Shown one piece after another: positions 9,299-18,320 of a stretch of 64,000 nucleotides of DNA. Below the pieces are notes generated by a model. That model worked only from the letters and a program-made list of their open reading frames with translations. It was not told where the DNA came from and made no database searches. Position numbers and translations under genes: made by a program. The stretch comes from Nocardia tengchongensis (GTDB taxonomy: Bacteria > Actinomycetota > Actinomycetes > Mycobacteriales > Mycobacteriaceae), in NCBI RefSeq assembly GCF_018362975.1, contig NZ_CP074371.1:1860001-1924000 (forward strand). Direction: 5' to 3'. The first letter of the stretch is position 1. Every line of letters starts with the position of its first letter.

Positions 9299-10452
9299 CC
9301 GCGGAACAGCGGCAACTGCGCGACGAATTGCGCTCGTACTTCACCGGTCTCGTGACTCCCGAAGAGGAGGCCGAGATGCTGGTGAACCGGCACGGTGACG
9401 CCTACCGCGCGGTGGTCAAGCGCATGGGCCGCGACGGCAAGCTCGGCGTCGGCTGGCCCAAGGAGTACGGCGGCCAGGGCTTCGGTCCGCTGGAACAGCA
9501 GATCTTCTACAACGAGGCGGTCCGGGCCGACGTGCCCGTGCCCCTGGTGACCCTGCTGACCGTGGGCCCGGCGCTGCAGTCGTTCGGCACCGAGGAGCAG
9601 AAGCAGAAGTTCCTGCCCGGAATCCTCACCGGTGACGTGCATTTCGCCATCGGCTACTCCGAGCCGGACGCCGGCACCGACCTGGCGGCGCTGCGCACCT
9701 CCGCGGTGCGCGACGCCGACGGCGACTGGATCGTCAACGGCCAGAAGATCTTCACCACCGGCGCGCACGAGGCCGACTACGTCTGGCTGGCCGTCCGCAC
9801 CGGCACCGTGGAGTCCCGGCACAAGGGCATCACGATCCTGATCGTGGACACCAAGGACCCGGGCTACTCCTGGACGCCGATCATCACCGCCGACGGCGCG
9901 CACCACACCAACGCCACCTACTTCGACAATGTCCGCGTGCCCGCGAGCATGGTGGTCGGCGAGGTCGACGGCGGCTGGAAGCTGATCACCACCCAGCTCA
10001 ATCACGAGCGGGTCAGCCTGGGCCCGTCCGGCAAGATCGAGCAGCTCTACCAGCGGGTGCGCGAGTGGGCGCAGAAGCAGGGCGTGCTCGGCCAGGCCGA
10101 GGTGCGCCGCTCGCTGGGCCGCCTGCACGCCATGACCCGGCTCAACGAACTGCTGAACTGGCAGGTGGCCTCCAATATGGAACGCCCCGACGCCGATCCG
10201 CGTGACGTGATCGCCGACGCCTCCGCGACCAAGGTCTTCTCCACCGAGGCGCTGCAGGAAGCCGGCCGCCTGGCCGAGGAGATCGTGGGCCGCTTCGGCG
10301 ATCCCGCCGACCCGGCCACCGCCGAACTGCTGGTCTGGCTGGACCGCCGCACCAAGCAGAACCTGGTGGTGACCTTCGGTGGCGGTGTCAACGAGGTGAT
10401 GCGTGAGCTGATCGCCCAGATGGGCCTGCGGCTGCCGCGGGTGCCGCGCTAG
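9283..10452 (+). CDS. chsE2: Acyl-CoA dehydrogenase FadE29/ChsE2-like subunit
   Basis: Partner of ChsE1 in steroid side-chain dehydrogenation. The 389-aa protein (FadE29 is about 387 aa) shows an ACAD N-terminal helical domain (GVGWPKEYGGQGFGPLEQQI), the beta-domain signature IGYSEPDAGTDLAALRT, and a C-terminal helical domain ending FGGGVNEVMRELIAQMGL. The ATG at 9283 lies inside the end of chsE1. It belongs to the igr-type block that mycobacteria use to remove the last three side-chain carbons. Confidence 0.9.
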   Translation: MFIELTAEQRQLRDELRSYFTGLVTPEEEAEMLVNRHGDAYRAVVKRMGRDGKLGVGWPKEYGGQGFGPLEQQIFYNEAVRADVPVPLVTLLTVGPALQSFGTEEQKQKFLPGILTGDVHFAIGYSEPDAGTDLAALRTSAVRDADGDWIVNGQKIFTTGAHEADYVWLAVRTGTVESRHKGITILIVDTKDPGYSWTPIITADGAHHTNATYFDNVRVPASMVVGEVDGGWKLITTQLNHERVSLGPSGKIEQLYQRVREWAQKQGVLGQAEVRRSLGRLHAMTRLNELLNWQVASNMERPDADPRDVIADASATKVFSTEALQEAGRLAEEIVGRFGDPADPATAELLVWLDRRTKQNLVVTFGGGVNEVMRELIAQMGLRLPRVPR

Positions 10453-10470
10453 ATCGCAGAGGAGTAGAGC

Positions 10471-11436
10471 GTGACGAAGAGTTTCACGGCCGACGAGATC
10501 CGCGACGGCCTGGAGAAGATCAAGGCCGCCGGCGAGTCCGCGCCCCGCGCGGGCCGCGACCCGATCAACCAGCCGATGATCAACAACTGGGTCGAGGCGC
10601 TCGGCGACGCCAACCCGATCTACGTGGACGAGGCCGCCGCGCAGGCGGCCGGGCACCCCGGCATCGTGGCCCCGCCGGCCATGGCGCAGGTGTGGACCAT
10701 GCTGGGCCTGGGCGGCGTCCGCGCCGACGACGACCCGATGACCCGCACCAACGAGCTGTTCGACGCGGCCGGGTTCACCTCGGTGGTCGCCACCAACTGC
10801 GAGCAGGTCTACCACCGCTACCTGCAGCTCGGCGAGCAGGTGACGGTGCGGTCCAGCATCGGTGACATCGTGGGCCCCAAGCAGACCGGTCTCGGCGACG
10901 GCTGGTTCACCACCTACCTCACCAACTGGTACGTGGGCGACGAGCTGGTTACCGAGATGAAGTTCCGGATGCTGAAGTTCGCGCCCGGCACCGGAAAGAC
11001 CCAGGCTCCCAAGGAGTCCGGAGCTGTCTCGGCCGAGGATCTCGCCAAGCGAGTGCGGCCGACCGTCTCCAAGGACACCGAATTCTTCTGGGACGGCGTC
11101 AAAGCCGGTGAGCTGCGCATCCAGCAGCGCCCCGACGGTTCGCTGCAGCACCCGCCGGTGCCGGCGCTGTGGAAGGACCACGCGGAGCAGACCGACTACG
11201 TCGTGGCGTCGGGTCGCGGCACCGTCTTCAGCTTCGTGGTGCACCACGCGCCGCGCGTGCCCGGACGGCAGCTGCCGTACGTGGTCGCCCTGGTCGAGCT
11301 CGAGGAGGGCGTCCGCATGCTCGGTGAGCTGACCGGCGTCGACCCGTCCGAGGTCGAGATCGGGATGGCGGTCGAGGCGGGCTTCCTGCCGCTCGACGAC
11401 GACAGCACCGTGCCCTACTGGAAGGCCGTGAAATGA
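10471..11436 (+). CDS. chsH2: Steroid enoyl-CoA hydratase subunit ChsH2 (MaoC-DUF35)
   Basis: Together with ChsH1 it hydrates 3-oxo-4,17-pregnadiene-20-carboxyl-CoA; its C-terminal DUF35 domain also docks the retro-aldolase Ltp2. 321 aa: hot-dog MaoC-like domain (about 10-170; INQPMINNWVEALGDANPIY, VAPPAMAQVWTM) and an OB-fold DUF35 domain (about 205-321; EFFWDGVKAGELRIQQRP, PYVVALVELEEGVRMLGELT). The DUF35 part has no cysteines, so it lacks the zinc ribbon of many DUF35 proteins. GTG start at 10471 after GGAG; its stop overlaps the chsH1 start (ATGA). Confidence 0.9.
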   Translation: MTKSFTADEIRDGLEKIKAAGESAPRAGRDPINQPMINNWVEALGDANPIYVDEAAAQAAGHPGIVAPPAMAQVWTMLGLGGVRADDDPMTRTNELFDAAGFTSVVATNCEQVYHRYLQLGEQVTVRSSIGDIVGPKQTGLGDGWFTTYLTNWYVGDELVTEMKFRMLKFAPGTGKTQAPKESGAVSAEDLAKRVRPTVSKDTEFFWDGVKAGELRIQQRPDGSLQHPPVPALWKDHAEQTDYVVASGRGTVFSFVVHHAPRVPGRQLPYVVALVELEEGVRMLGELTGVDPSEVEIGMAVEAGFLPLDDDSTVPYWKAVK

Positions 11437-11899
11437 CGACAGCATCGCGCAGCGATTCCATCAGGGGTGGCGGTGGGGCGACGGGTGGGCCCACCGTCGA
11501 ACTGTCGGCCGTCCAGGTCGGAACTACGTTGCCGGAGTTGGTGATTCACGCCGACACCACGTTCATCGTGTCGACGGCGCTGGCCACCCGCGACTTCCAG
11601 GACGTGCACCACGACCGGGACAAGGCGCTGGCGCGCGGCTCCAAGGACATCTTCGTCAACATCCTCACCGACACCGGCCTGGTGCAGCGGTTCGTGACCG
11701 ACTGGGCGGGGCCGAGCGCCGTCGTCAAGTCGCTGTCGCTGCGCCTGGGCGTGCCGCTGTACGCGGGTGACACCCTCACCCTGTCCGGCACCGTCTCGGC
11801 CGTCGAGGCTCGACCGTCACCATCGACGTGGTCGGCAAGGATTCGCTCGGCGACCACATCACGGCGAAAGCCGTTATCTCCCTGCAGGAGGCACAGTGA
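11433..11899 (+). CDS. chsH1: Steroid enoyl-CoA hydratase subunit ChsH1 (MaoC-like), frame break near 11808
   Basis: Catalytic hot-dog subunit of the ChsH1-ChsH2 hydratase. The motif ALATRDFQDVHHDRDKA with the hydratase Asp/His pair, followed by GSKDIFVNILTDTGLVQRFV, matches Rv3541c almost residue for residue. The frame breaks at about 11808: SGTVSAVE reads in the first frame, but STVTIDVVGKDSLGDHITAK and the natural stop at 11897-11899 are in another. One lost G (GAGGCTCG for GAGGGCTCG) accounts for it. Repaired length is about 155 aa, including an N-terminal Gly-rich extension of about 25 residues compared with M. tuberculosis. It overlaps chsH2 and ltp2 by 4 bp each. Confidence 0.82.
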
Positions 11900-13071
11900 C
11901 CGGGCTGAGCCGCGAAGCCGCGATCGTCGGCATCGGCGCGACCGACTTCTCCAAGGACTCCGGCCGCAGTGAACTGCGTCTGGCCGCCGAGGCGGTCACC
12001 GCCGCCCTCGCCGACGCGGGCCTGACCCCCGCCGACGTGGACGGCCTGACGACCTTCACCATGGACACCAACACCCAGGCCGCCGTGGCGCGCGCCGCGG
12101 GTATCCCGTCCCTGAAGTTCTTCTCCAACATCCCCTTCGGCGGTGGCGCGGCCGCCGCGACCGTGCAGCAGGCGGCCATGGCCGTCGCTACCGGCGTCGC
12201 GGATGTCGTTGTCGCGTACCGTGCTTTCAACGAGCGCTCCGGAAACCGCTTCGGCCAGTTCGCCACTCACCTGGCGACCGGCAACCCGAGCTCCTCGGGC
12301 GTGGACAACGGGTTCTCCTACACCCACGGCCTGGGCACCCCGGCCGCGCAGGTGGCCATGGTGGCCCGCCGCTACATGCACGTGTACGGCGCGCGCAGCG
12401 AGGATTTCGGTCGCATCGCCGTGGCCGACCGCAAGCACGCGGCGGTGAACCCGGCGGCGCACTTCTACGGCAAGCCGATCACCCTCGAGGAGCACCAGGC
12501 CTCGCGCTGGATCGCGGAGCCGCTGCACCTGCTGGACTGCTGCCAGGAGACCGACGGCGGCGTGGCCATCGTGGTCACCTCGGCGGAGCGGGCCAAGGAT
12601 CTGCCCAACAAGCCGGCCCTGATCGCCGGCGCCGCACAGGGTTCGGGCGCCGACCAGTACGTCATGACCAGCTACTACCGCGACGGAATGTCCGGCCTGC
12701 CCGAGATGAAGCTGGTCGGCGACCAGCTGTGGGCGCAGAGCGGGCTGCGGCCGGAGGACATGCAGGCCGGCATCCTCTACGACCACTTCACTCCGTTCGT
12801 GCTGATGCAGCTGGAGGAGCTCGGCTTCTGCGGCCGCGGCGAGGCCAAGGACTTCATTGCCGACGGCGCCATCGAGATCGGCGGCCGGCTGCCGCTGAAC
12901 ACCCACGGCGGCCAGCTGGGTGAGGCCTACATCCACGGCATGAACGGCATCGCCGAGGGCGTCCGCCAGATCCGCGGCACCTCGGTCAACCAGGTCGAGG
13001 GCCTGGAGAACATCGTGGTGACGGCCGGTACCGGCGTCCCGACCTCGGGACTGGTGCTGACCACCAACTGA
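11896..13071 (+). CDS. ltp2: Steroid side-chain retro-aldolase Ltp2 (thiolase-like lipid-transfer protein)
   Basis: Cleaves the 17-hydroxy steroid CoA ester to androst-4-ene-3,17-dione and propionyl-CoA, in complex with the ChsH2 DUF35 domain. 391 aa from GTG at 11896 (GTGA overlap with chsH1). Thiolase-fold motifs are visible: AAIVGIGATDFSKDSGRSEL, SNIPFGGGAAAATVQQAAMA and NTHGGQLGEAYIHGMNG. Tyr295 (AGILYDHFTP) and Tyr345 (GEAYIHG) occupy the positions of the two catalytic tyrosines reported for actinobacterial Ltp2. A strong terminator 36 bp downstream ends the operon. Confidence 0.92.
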   Translation: MTGLSREAAIVGIGATDFSKDSGRSELRLAAEAVTAALADAGLTPADVDGLTTFTMDTNTQAAVARAAGIPSLKFFSNIPFGGGAAAATVQQAAMAVATGVADVVVAYRAFNERSGNRFGQFATHLATGNPSSSGVDNGFSYTHGLGTPAAQVAMVARRYMHVYGARSEDFGRIAVADRKHAAVNPAAHFYGKPITLEEHQASRWIAEPLHLLDCCQETDGGVAIVVTSAERAKDLPNKPALIAGAAQGSGADQYVMTSYYRDGMSGLPEMKLVGDQLWAQSGLRPEDMQAGILYDHFTPFVLMQLEELGFCGRGEAKDFIADGAIEIGGRLPLNTHGGQLGEAYIHGMNGIAEGVRQIRGTSVNQVEGLENIVVTAGTGVPTSGLVLTTN

Positions 13072-13107
13072 CCTCGGTATCGAGGGCGACCTCGGTAAGA
13101 GGGGACA

Positions 13108-13144
13108 AGAAGTCCACCGGCGCGAATTGTGCCGGTGGACTTCT
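13108..13144 (+). terminator. Terminator of the cholesterol operon
   Basis: A perfect 14-bp stem (AGAAGTCCACCGGC and complement) with a 9-base loop, followed by GCTTTC, begins 36 bp after the ltp2 stop. Confidence 0.8.
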
Positions 13145-13202
13145 GCTTTCGAGGCGAAGGCGTACATTGGGACGCGATTCGCCGGTGGGGGAAGGGATTG
13201 TC

Positions 13203-13511
13203 ATGACCTTGCGAGAACGTCTGAACGAATTGTCGGCGCCGAGCGGGACGCCGATCTACGGGGAGCCCTATCAGACCCCGGACGGCGCCACGGTCATCAC
13301 CGTCACCGAGCCCGGCCTGTTCGGGCCGCGGCCACGCGGCATCTTCGTGATCAGCGGCGGGGAGGCCAGGTGGGTGTGCGACGCGAACGGTGAACGGGTC
13401 GCGCTGCTCGGTGTGCTGACCGGGCTGATCGCGGCCGCGTTCGCGACGGCGGCCTTGCTCAAGCGGCCGCCGTGGCCCGACACCAGCATCACCATCACGA
13501 AGCATGCTTGA
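13203..13511 (+). CDS. Small membrane protein of unknown function
   Basis: 102-aa protein. The N-terminal 75 residues are soluble and beta-rich (PDGATVITVTEPGLFGPRPR, ARWVCDANGER). One hydrophobic segment follows near residues 67-87 (VALLGVLTGLIAAAFATAALL), then a short KRPPWPDTSITITKHA tail. ATG at 13203 with GGGAAGGG upstream. I do not recognise a family. Its 3' end overlaps the convergent TetR gene by 17 bp, so the two are likely to interfere transcriptionally. Confidence 0.65.
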   Translation: MTLRERLNELSAPSGTPIYGEPYQTPDGATVITVTEPGLFGPRPRGIFVISGGEARWVCDANGERVALLGVLTGLIAAAFATAALLKRPPWPDTSITITKHA

Positions 13512-14112
13512 GCTGGATGGCCAGTACGCCTTTCAGTTGAGCGACGCTGGCGGCGGTGCCCGGCGCGAGTTCGGTGCGGGCGCCCGCGAAGCGGTCGAAG
13601 ACCAGCCCCTCGATGACCGCGATGAAATCGGCTGCGGCGGTGGCGGGTTCGGTCGCGCCGAGGGTCTCGAACAGGGCGGTGGCGCGCCGGTGGGAGAACA
13701 GGCAGCTGGTCAGCCGGACCCGCAGCTCGGTGTCGGCGAGTAGTTCGAGGATCAGGGCCTGACGGGCGATCAGGTGGTTGCGGCGTTGTGCCAGTAGGTG
13801 ATCCAGCCAGCCCGCGATCCCGGTCGCGAGCGCGTCCAGGTCGATGTCGGCGCGGCTGTCCGGCACCGCCGCCGGGGTGACCAGGCCCCCCTTGCCGCCG
13901 AGGAAGTCGGTGCGGGAGCGGGTGGTGATGCGGTCCACGATGGCTTCGATGAGTGCCCGTTTGGTGCGGAAGTAGTACGAGGTCGAGCCGGCGGGCAGTT
14001 CCAGGGCGGTGTCGAGGGCGCGGTGGGTGAGTGCCCGGAGGCCCTGGGCGGCAATGAGATCGATGGCGCTGTCCACGATGAGGGTGCGCCGGTCGGATGT
14101 GTGGGTGGTCAC
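13495..14112 (-). CDS. TetR-family transcriptional regulator
   Basis: 205-aa regulator. The N-terminal HTH is clear (TLIVDSAIDLIAAQGLRALT, ALELPAGSTSYYFRTKRAL); the C-terminal domain (about 80-205) is a helical ligand domain of unknown specificity. The start is GTG at 14112. It diverges from zapE; two inverted repeats fill the intergenic space and are the likely operators, so it probably represses itself and zapE. Confidence 0.85.
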   Translation of the reverse strand: MTTHTSDRRTLIVDSAIDLIAAQGLRALTHRALDTALELPAGSTSYYFRTKRALIEAIVDRITTRSRTDFLGGKGGLVTPAAVPDSRADIDLDALATGIAGWLDHLLAQRRNHLIARQALILELLADTELRVRLTSCLFSHRRATALFETLGATEPATAAADFIAVIEGLVFDRFAGARTELAPGTAASVAQLKGVLAIQLKHAS

Positions 14113-14137
14113 TTTCGCTCCTCTATTGCTGCCTGAT

Positions 14138-14174
14138 CCTCTACAACTATAGAGGAAGCTCTACAAGAGTAGAG
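14138..14174. promoter_or_regulatory. Twin palindromes, probable operators of the divergent TetR regulator
   Basis: Two adjacent inverted repeats share the same half-site: 14138-14155 (CCTCTA, 6-base spacer, TAGAGG) and 14159-14174 (CTCTAC, spacer AAGA, GTAGAG). They lie 26 bp before the TetR GTG and end 18 bp before the zapE ATG, so occupancy would block both promoters. Confidence 0.7.
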
Positions 14175-14191
14175 GACGCAGGGAGGCAGTC

Positions 14192-15160
14192 ATGGAACCG
14201 CTGGAGATCGTGCTCGATGCGGACCAGCGCGTCGCGGCCGAACGGCTGGACGCCATCGCCGCGCGGCTCGGCAAGCGCAGGTTGTTCCACTTCGGGCAGC
14301 GGGCGCCGCGCGGCCTGTACCTGTACGGCGGGCCCGGACGCGGGAAGACCATGCTGATGAACCGCTTCCTCGACTCGGTGCACACGGACCGCAAGCGGCG
14401 CTACCACTTCCACGAGTTCTTCGCCCGCCTCAATGCCGGCATCCACGAATACGGGACCATCGACGCCTCGGCCGACGCGCTGATCGGCGACGCCGAGCTG
14501 ATCTGCTTCGACGAGTTCCACGTGCACGACTCGGGCGATGCCCGGCTGGTCGCCCGGCTGCTGGACCACCTGTTCGCGCGGCCCGTCACGCTGGTGGTGA
14601 CCTCGAACTACCCGCCGCAGGGGCTGCTGCCCAATCCGCTCATGCACGACCTGTTCGTGCCGACCATCGACCGCATCCTCGAGCACCTGGACGTGGTGTC
14701 GGTGAACGGGCCGACGGACTATCGCTCGCTCGGCGGCCGGCACACCGGTTTCGCCGCCGGACACTACGTGGTCGGTGACTGCACCACCGCCGGAGCGGTC
14801 GACCTGCCGGTCGCGCACCGGCAGCTGCACGCCCGCGCCCTCGAGAACGGGCGGCTGACAGTCGATTTCGCGGAACTGTGCGGCATCCCGGTGTCGGCGG
14901 CCGACTATCTGGAACTCGCCCGGACGGTGCACAGCTGGGTGCTGTGCGATGTTCCGCCCATGGGCACGGTGCCCGAGGACTGGGCGATGCGGTTCGTGAA
15001 CCTGGTCGACGTGCTCTACGACGCCGACCTGGAACTGTCGATCTTCGCGCAGGTGCCGCCGGCCGAGCTGGGCAGCGAGATCAAGCGGGTCCCCGACCTC
15101 TACCGCACCCTCAGCCGGCTCGGGGAGCTGCGGGAACCGGCGAACCTCGAGGCTCGATAG
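14192..15160 (+). CDS. zapE: Cell division ATPase ZapE / AFG1-like
   Basis: AFG1/LACE1-family AAA ATPase; ZapE interacts with FtsZ in proteobacteria, while the actinobacterial role is less clear. 322 aa with Walker A (GGPGRGKTM), Walker B (ELICFDEFHVHD), a sensor region (VTLVVTSNYPPQGLLP) and the family C-terminal part (ALENGRLTVDFAELCG, NLVDVLYDADLELSI). ATG at 14192, with GGGAGG four bases upstream. It diverges from a TetR gene whose operators lie directly before it, unusual for a housekeeping ATPase. Confidence 0.87.
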   Translation: MEPLEIVLDADQRVAAERLDAIAARLGKRRLFHFGQRAPRGLYLYGGPGRGKTMLMNRFLDSVHTDRKRRYHFHEFFARLNAGIHEYGTIDASADALIGDAELICFDEFHVHDSGDARLVARLLDHLFARPVTLVVTSNYPPQGLLPNPLMHDLFVPTIDRILEHLDVVSVNGPTDYRSLGGRHTGFAAGHYVVGDCTTAGAVDLPVAHRQLHARALENGRLTVDFAELCGIPVSAADYLELARTVHSWVLCDVPPMGTVPEDWAMRFVNLVDVLYDADLELSIFAQVPPAELGSEIKRVPDLYRTLSRLGELREPANLEAR

Positions 15161-15297
15161 CCGTTCGGCGAAGCCCCGGTGAACTGGCCGACTTGATCGA
15201 CGCGCACGGTTCACGTGCCGTCAACGCGGAGGGGGGCTGGTGTTGCGGGCCGCTTCCTACCGTGGCGTCAGGAGCTGCACCGAACCGGAGGGGACCG

Positions 15298-16548
15298 ATG
15301 CGAATCCGCGAGCAGGCAAGGGATTCCGCGCCGCGGAACCCGAGCATACCGAGTAGCCCCCATAACCGGAAAAGCGCCCGCTTGCGGGTGCTGGTGGTCG
15401 CCGAGTCCTTCCTTCCCCAGGTCAACGGCGTCACCAATTCCGTTCGCAGGGTGCTGGACCATCTGGCCGCCAAGGGCCACGAGGCCGCCCTGGTGGCCCC
15501 GACCGGGCCGGCCAAATACGCCGGGTTCCGCGTGCATGTGGTGCGCGGGGCCCGGCTGCCTTTTTATCGGGACTTTCGGATCGGGCTGGAGACCCGCCGC
15601 CGGCTGCGCAAGATCATGCGCGAGCTCGAGCCCGACGTCGTGCACATCGCCTCCCCGGCGACGCTGGGCTATCAGGCGGCCAAGGTGGCGGGCGAACTGG
15701 GGATTCCGACGGTCGCCATCTATCAGACCGATCTGGTGGGTTTCGCGCTGCGCTACGACCTGCCGGGCGGCGTCCGCGCCATGACCGCGCTGACCCGGCG
15801 CATCCACCTGCGGGTGGATCGCACCCTCGCGCCGTCCACGGCCAGCCTGCGCCAGCTCGAGCTGATGGGCGTGCCGGGTCTGGGTCGCTGGCCGCGCGGG
15901 GTCGACCTGCAGCAGTTCGGTCCCTTCCGTCGCTCGGAGGAGCTACGAAAGCGCTTGGCCCCCAACGGGGAAGCCCTCGTCGGCTACATCGGGCGGCTGG
16001 CTCCGGAGAAGGAGCTGGAGCTGCTGGCCGCGTTGCGGCGGCTGCCGGGTGTGCGCCTGGTCGTGGTCGGCGGCGGCCCGGAGGAGAAGCGGCTGCGCAA
16101 GCTGTTGCCGGACGCGGAGTTCCTCGGAGTGCTGCACGGTGAGGAACTCGCCGCCGCCTACGCCTCCCTGGACGTCTTCGTGCACACCGGCCGGCACGAA
16201 ACCTATTGCCAGGCAGCGCAGGAGGCCCTGGCCTCGGGCGTGCCCGTGGTCGCGCCCAAGTCGGGCGGGCCGATCGACGTGGTCACGCCCGGCGCCGGCT
16301 TCCTCTACCCGCCCGGCGACGCCGACGCCATGACAGAGCTGGTGCGCCGCCTGGTCGAGGACCCGCGCCTGCGCGAGCAGACCGCGGCCACCGCGGTGCG
16401 CAGCGTGCGCGACCGGTCCTGGTCGGCCGTCAACGATCTGCTCATCCGCCACTACCGCGAGGTGATCGCGGAACGCCTGCAGCCCGATTCGGCGCTGTCA
16501 TCCGATCCGGTGCCGGGCGAGGTCCCGGCTGCCAAGGAGGCATCCTGA
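15298..16548 (+). CDS. GT4 glycosyltransferase, MgtA/PimB-like alpha-mannosyltransferase
   Basis: Cytoplasmic GT-B glycosyltransferase likely transferring mannose from GDP-mannose to a membrane glycolipid. 416 aa. N-terminal Rossmann domain: RVLVVAESFLPQVNGVTNSV, which is typical of the MgtA (Rv0557) group, and VHIASPATLGYQAAKVAGEL. C-terminal donor domain: GYIGRLAPEKELELLAAL, the EX7E-like HTGRHETYCQAAQEALASGV and VVAPKSGGPIDVV. ATG at 15298 follows GGAGGGG. Its stop overlaps the dehydrogenase start (TGATG). In Corynebacterium MgtA mannosylates a glucuronic-acid diacylglycerol, which fits the coupled UDP-sugar dehydrogenase. The 137 bp upstream contain no gene. Confidence 0.83.
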   Translation: MRIREQARDSAPRNPSIPSSPHNRKSARLRVLVVAESFLPQVNGVTNSVRRVLDHLAAKGHEAALVAPTGPAKYAGFRVHVVRGARLPFYRDFRIGLETRRRLRKIMRELEPDVVHIASPATLGYQAAKVAGELGIPTVAIYQTDLVGFALRYDLPGGVRAMTALTRRIHLRVDRTLAPSTASLRQLELMGVPGLGRWPRGVDLQQFGPFRRSEELRKRLAPNGEALVGYIGRLAPEKELELLAALRRLPGVRLVVVGGGPEEKRLRKLLPDAEFLGVLHGEELAAAYASLDVFVHTGRHETYCQAAQEALASGVPVVAPKSGGPIDVVTPGAGFLYPPGDADAMTELVRRLVEDPRLREQTAATAVRSVRDRSWSAVNDLLIRHYREVIAERLQPDSALSSDPVPGEVPAAKEAS

Positions 16549-18007
16549 TGCTCCGCATCTCCGTCATCGGCACCGGCTACCTGGGTGCGACCCACGCCGC
16601 GGGCATGGCCGAACTCGGTTTCGACGTCCTCGGGGTGGACAACAATCCGGCCAAGGCGGCGGCGCTGTCGGCCGGGCGGGTGCCCTTCCACGAGCCCGGG
16701 CTGCCGGACCTGCTGGCCGGGCACGTGGCGGGCGGCCGGCTGCGGTTCGGTACCTCGCTGGTGGAGGCCGCCGAATTCGCCGACGTCCATTTCCTGTGTG
16801 TGGGAACCCCGCCCGGAGTGAACGGGGCCGCGGACCTGTCGCAGCTGTACAGCGCGCTCGACGGGCTGGTGCCGCACCTGACCCGCAACTGCCTCATCGT
16901 CGGCAAGTCCACGGTGCCGGTGGGCACCGCCGAGGCGCTGACCGCGCGGATCGGCGAGCTGGCGCCGGCCGGGATCTCGGTCGATCTGGCCTGGAACCCG
17001 GAGTTCCTGCGCGAAGGGCACGCCGTCTACGACACCCTGCACCCGAACCGGCTGGTCTTCGGTGTGACGACGCCCGACGCCGAATGGGCGCTGCGGCAGG
17101 TCTACGCGACGCCGATCGCGTCCGGATCACCGGTGGTGATCACCAACCTGCCCACCGCGGAACTGATCAAGGTGTCCGCCAATGCCTTTCTGGCGACCAA
17201 GATCTCGTTCATCAACGCGATGGCCGAACTGTGCGATCTGACCGGCGCGGACGTCACGCTGCTGGCCGACGCGCTCGGCCACGACGACCGGATCGGCCGC
17301 AAGTTCCTGGGCGCGGGCCTTGGCTACGGCGGCGGCTGCCTGCCGAAGGACGTGCGCGCCCTGATCGCCCGCGCCACCGAACTCGGCGCGGGGGAGTCGG
17401 TGGCCTTCCTGCGCGATGTCGACGCGGTGAACCTGCGCCGCCGCGAGCGGGTGGTGCGCGAGACGCTGGAGCTGCTCGGCGGCTCCGGCCGGGTGGGCAT
17501 CCTCGGCGCGCCTTCAAGCCGCTCTCCGACGACGTACGCGACTCCCCGGCCCTGGACGTGGCGCGCAAGCTGCACGCGGCGGGCGTCGAGGTGACCGTGT
17601 TCGACCCGGCCGCAACGGTTCCCGCGCGGGCCGTGGCCCCGCAGCTGGTCTTCGCGGCCACCCCGGCCGCGGCCATCCACGAGGCGGACGTGGTGCTGCA
17701 CCTGACCGAGTGGCGGGAATTCCGGGAGCTGGACCCCGGCTTCCTGCGCACGGTGGCGCGCGGGCGCGTGATCATCGACGCCCGCAACACCCTGGACCCG
17801 GAGCCGTGGCTGGCCGCGGGCTGGGACTTCCGGGCCCTGGGCCGCCTGGTGGAGCCGCGCACCGCGGCCGGCGCCGTGGGCGCTCCGGCCGGGACCACGT
17901 ATCCGGGGCCGGCGGCGGCGCGCGGCGCGGCGGCCGACGCGGCCGGGGTGCTGGCCCAGCCGTCCCCCTTCACACGGCTGCGCGCGCGGGTCCGTCGTAC
18001 GGCCTGA
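16548..18007 (+). CDS. UDP-glucose 6-dehydrogenase family protein, frame break near 17510
   Basis: NAD-dependent oxidation of UDP-glucose to UDP-glucuronate is the likely reaction. N-terminal Rossmann motif VIGTGYLGATHAAGMAELG; VGKSTVPVGT; WNPEFLREGHAVYDT; catalytic Cys in LGYGGGCLPKDVRAL; C-terminal UDP-binding domain AFKPLSDDVRDSPALDVARK and VLHLTEWREF. The frame breaks at about 17510: VGILGA is in one frame and AFKPLSDD in another. One lost G (GGCGCGCC for GGCGCGGCC) restores a protein of about 486 aa. RBS AAGGAGG precedes ATG 16548. It is coupled to the mannosyltransferase and may supply glucuronate for its lipid acceptor. Confidence 0.85.
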
Positions 18008-18030
18008 GCGCCGGCGTCCGGTCCGGTCTC

Positions 18031-18058
18031 GCTCCGGGGCGTTCCCCCGCCCCGGAGC
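18031..18058 (+). terminator. GC-rich hairpin after ugd; remaining 18008-18320 is non-coding
   Basis: A perfect 10-bp stem (GCTCCGGGGC and complement, 8-base loop) lies 23 bp after the dehydrogenase stop; there is no U tract, so strength is uncertain. The rest of the 313-bp gap to 18320 holds no convincing ORF and presumably carries the promoter of the MoxR operon. Confidence 0.5.
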
Positions 18059-18320
18059 GGTCTCCGGCTGCCCTGTTTCGATCGTGACGGCCGGTCCGCC
18101 GTAGCCGTGATCCACCACGGATGGTGATAAGTGGGGTTGCGCGGCGGGCGCCCGCGTTGGGCCGGATGACCTGGGTTTTCGGGGCCGGGGGCGGTTGCCG
18201 CGCAGGTTGGGGATTTATGCGCGGCGGGTATGTGATTCCAGGTTCCCGATTTTGGTCCTGACGGACCGCTCGGCATGTAACTATGTGCCTGTTTCTGCTG
18301 GACTCTGGTTAGGAGTGTTC

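Noticed and set aside
9211..11445. 744-codon minus-strand frame opposite chsE2/chsH2
   Set aside because: Shadow frame rich in His, Gly and Val; plus-strand proteins are unambiguous.
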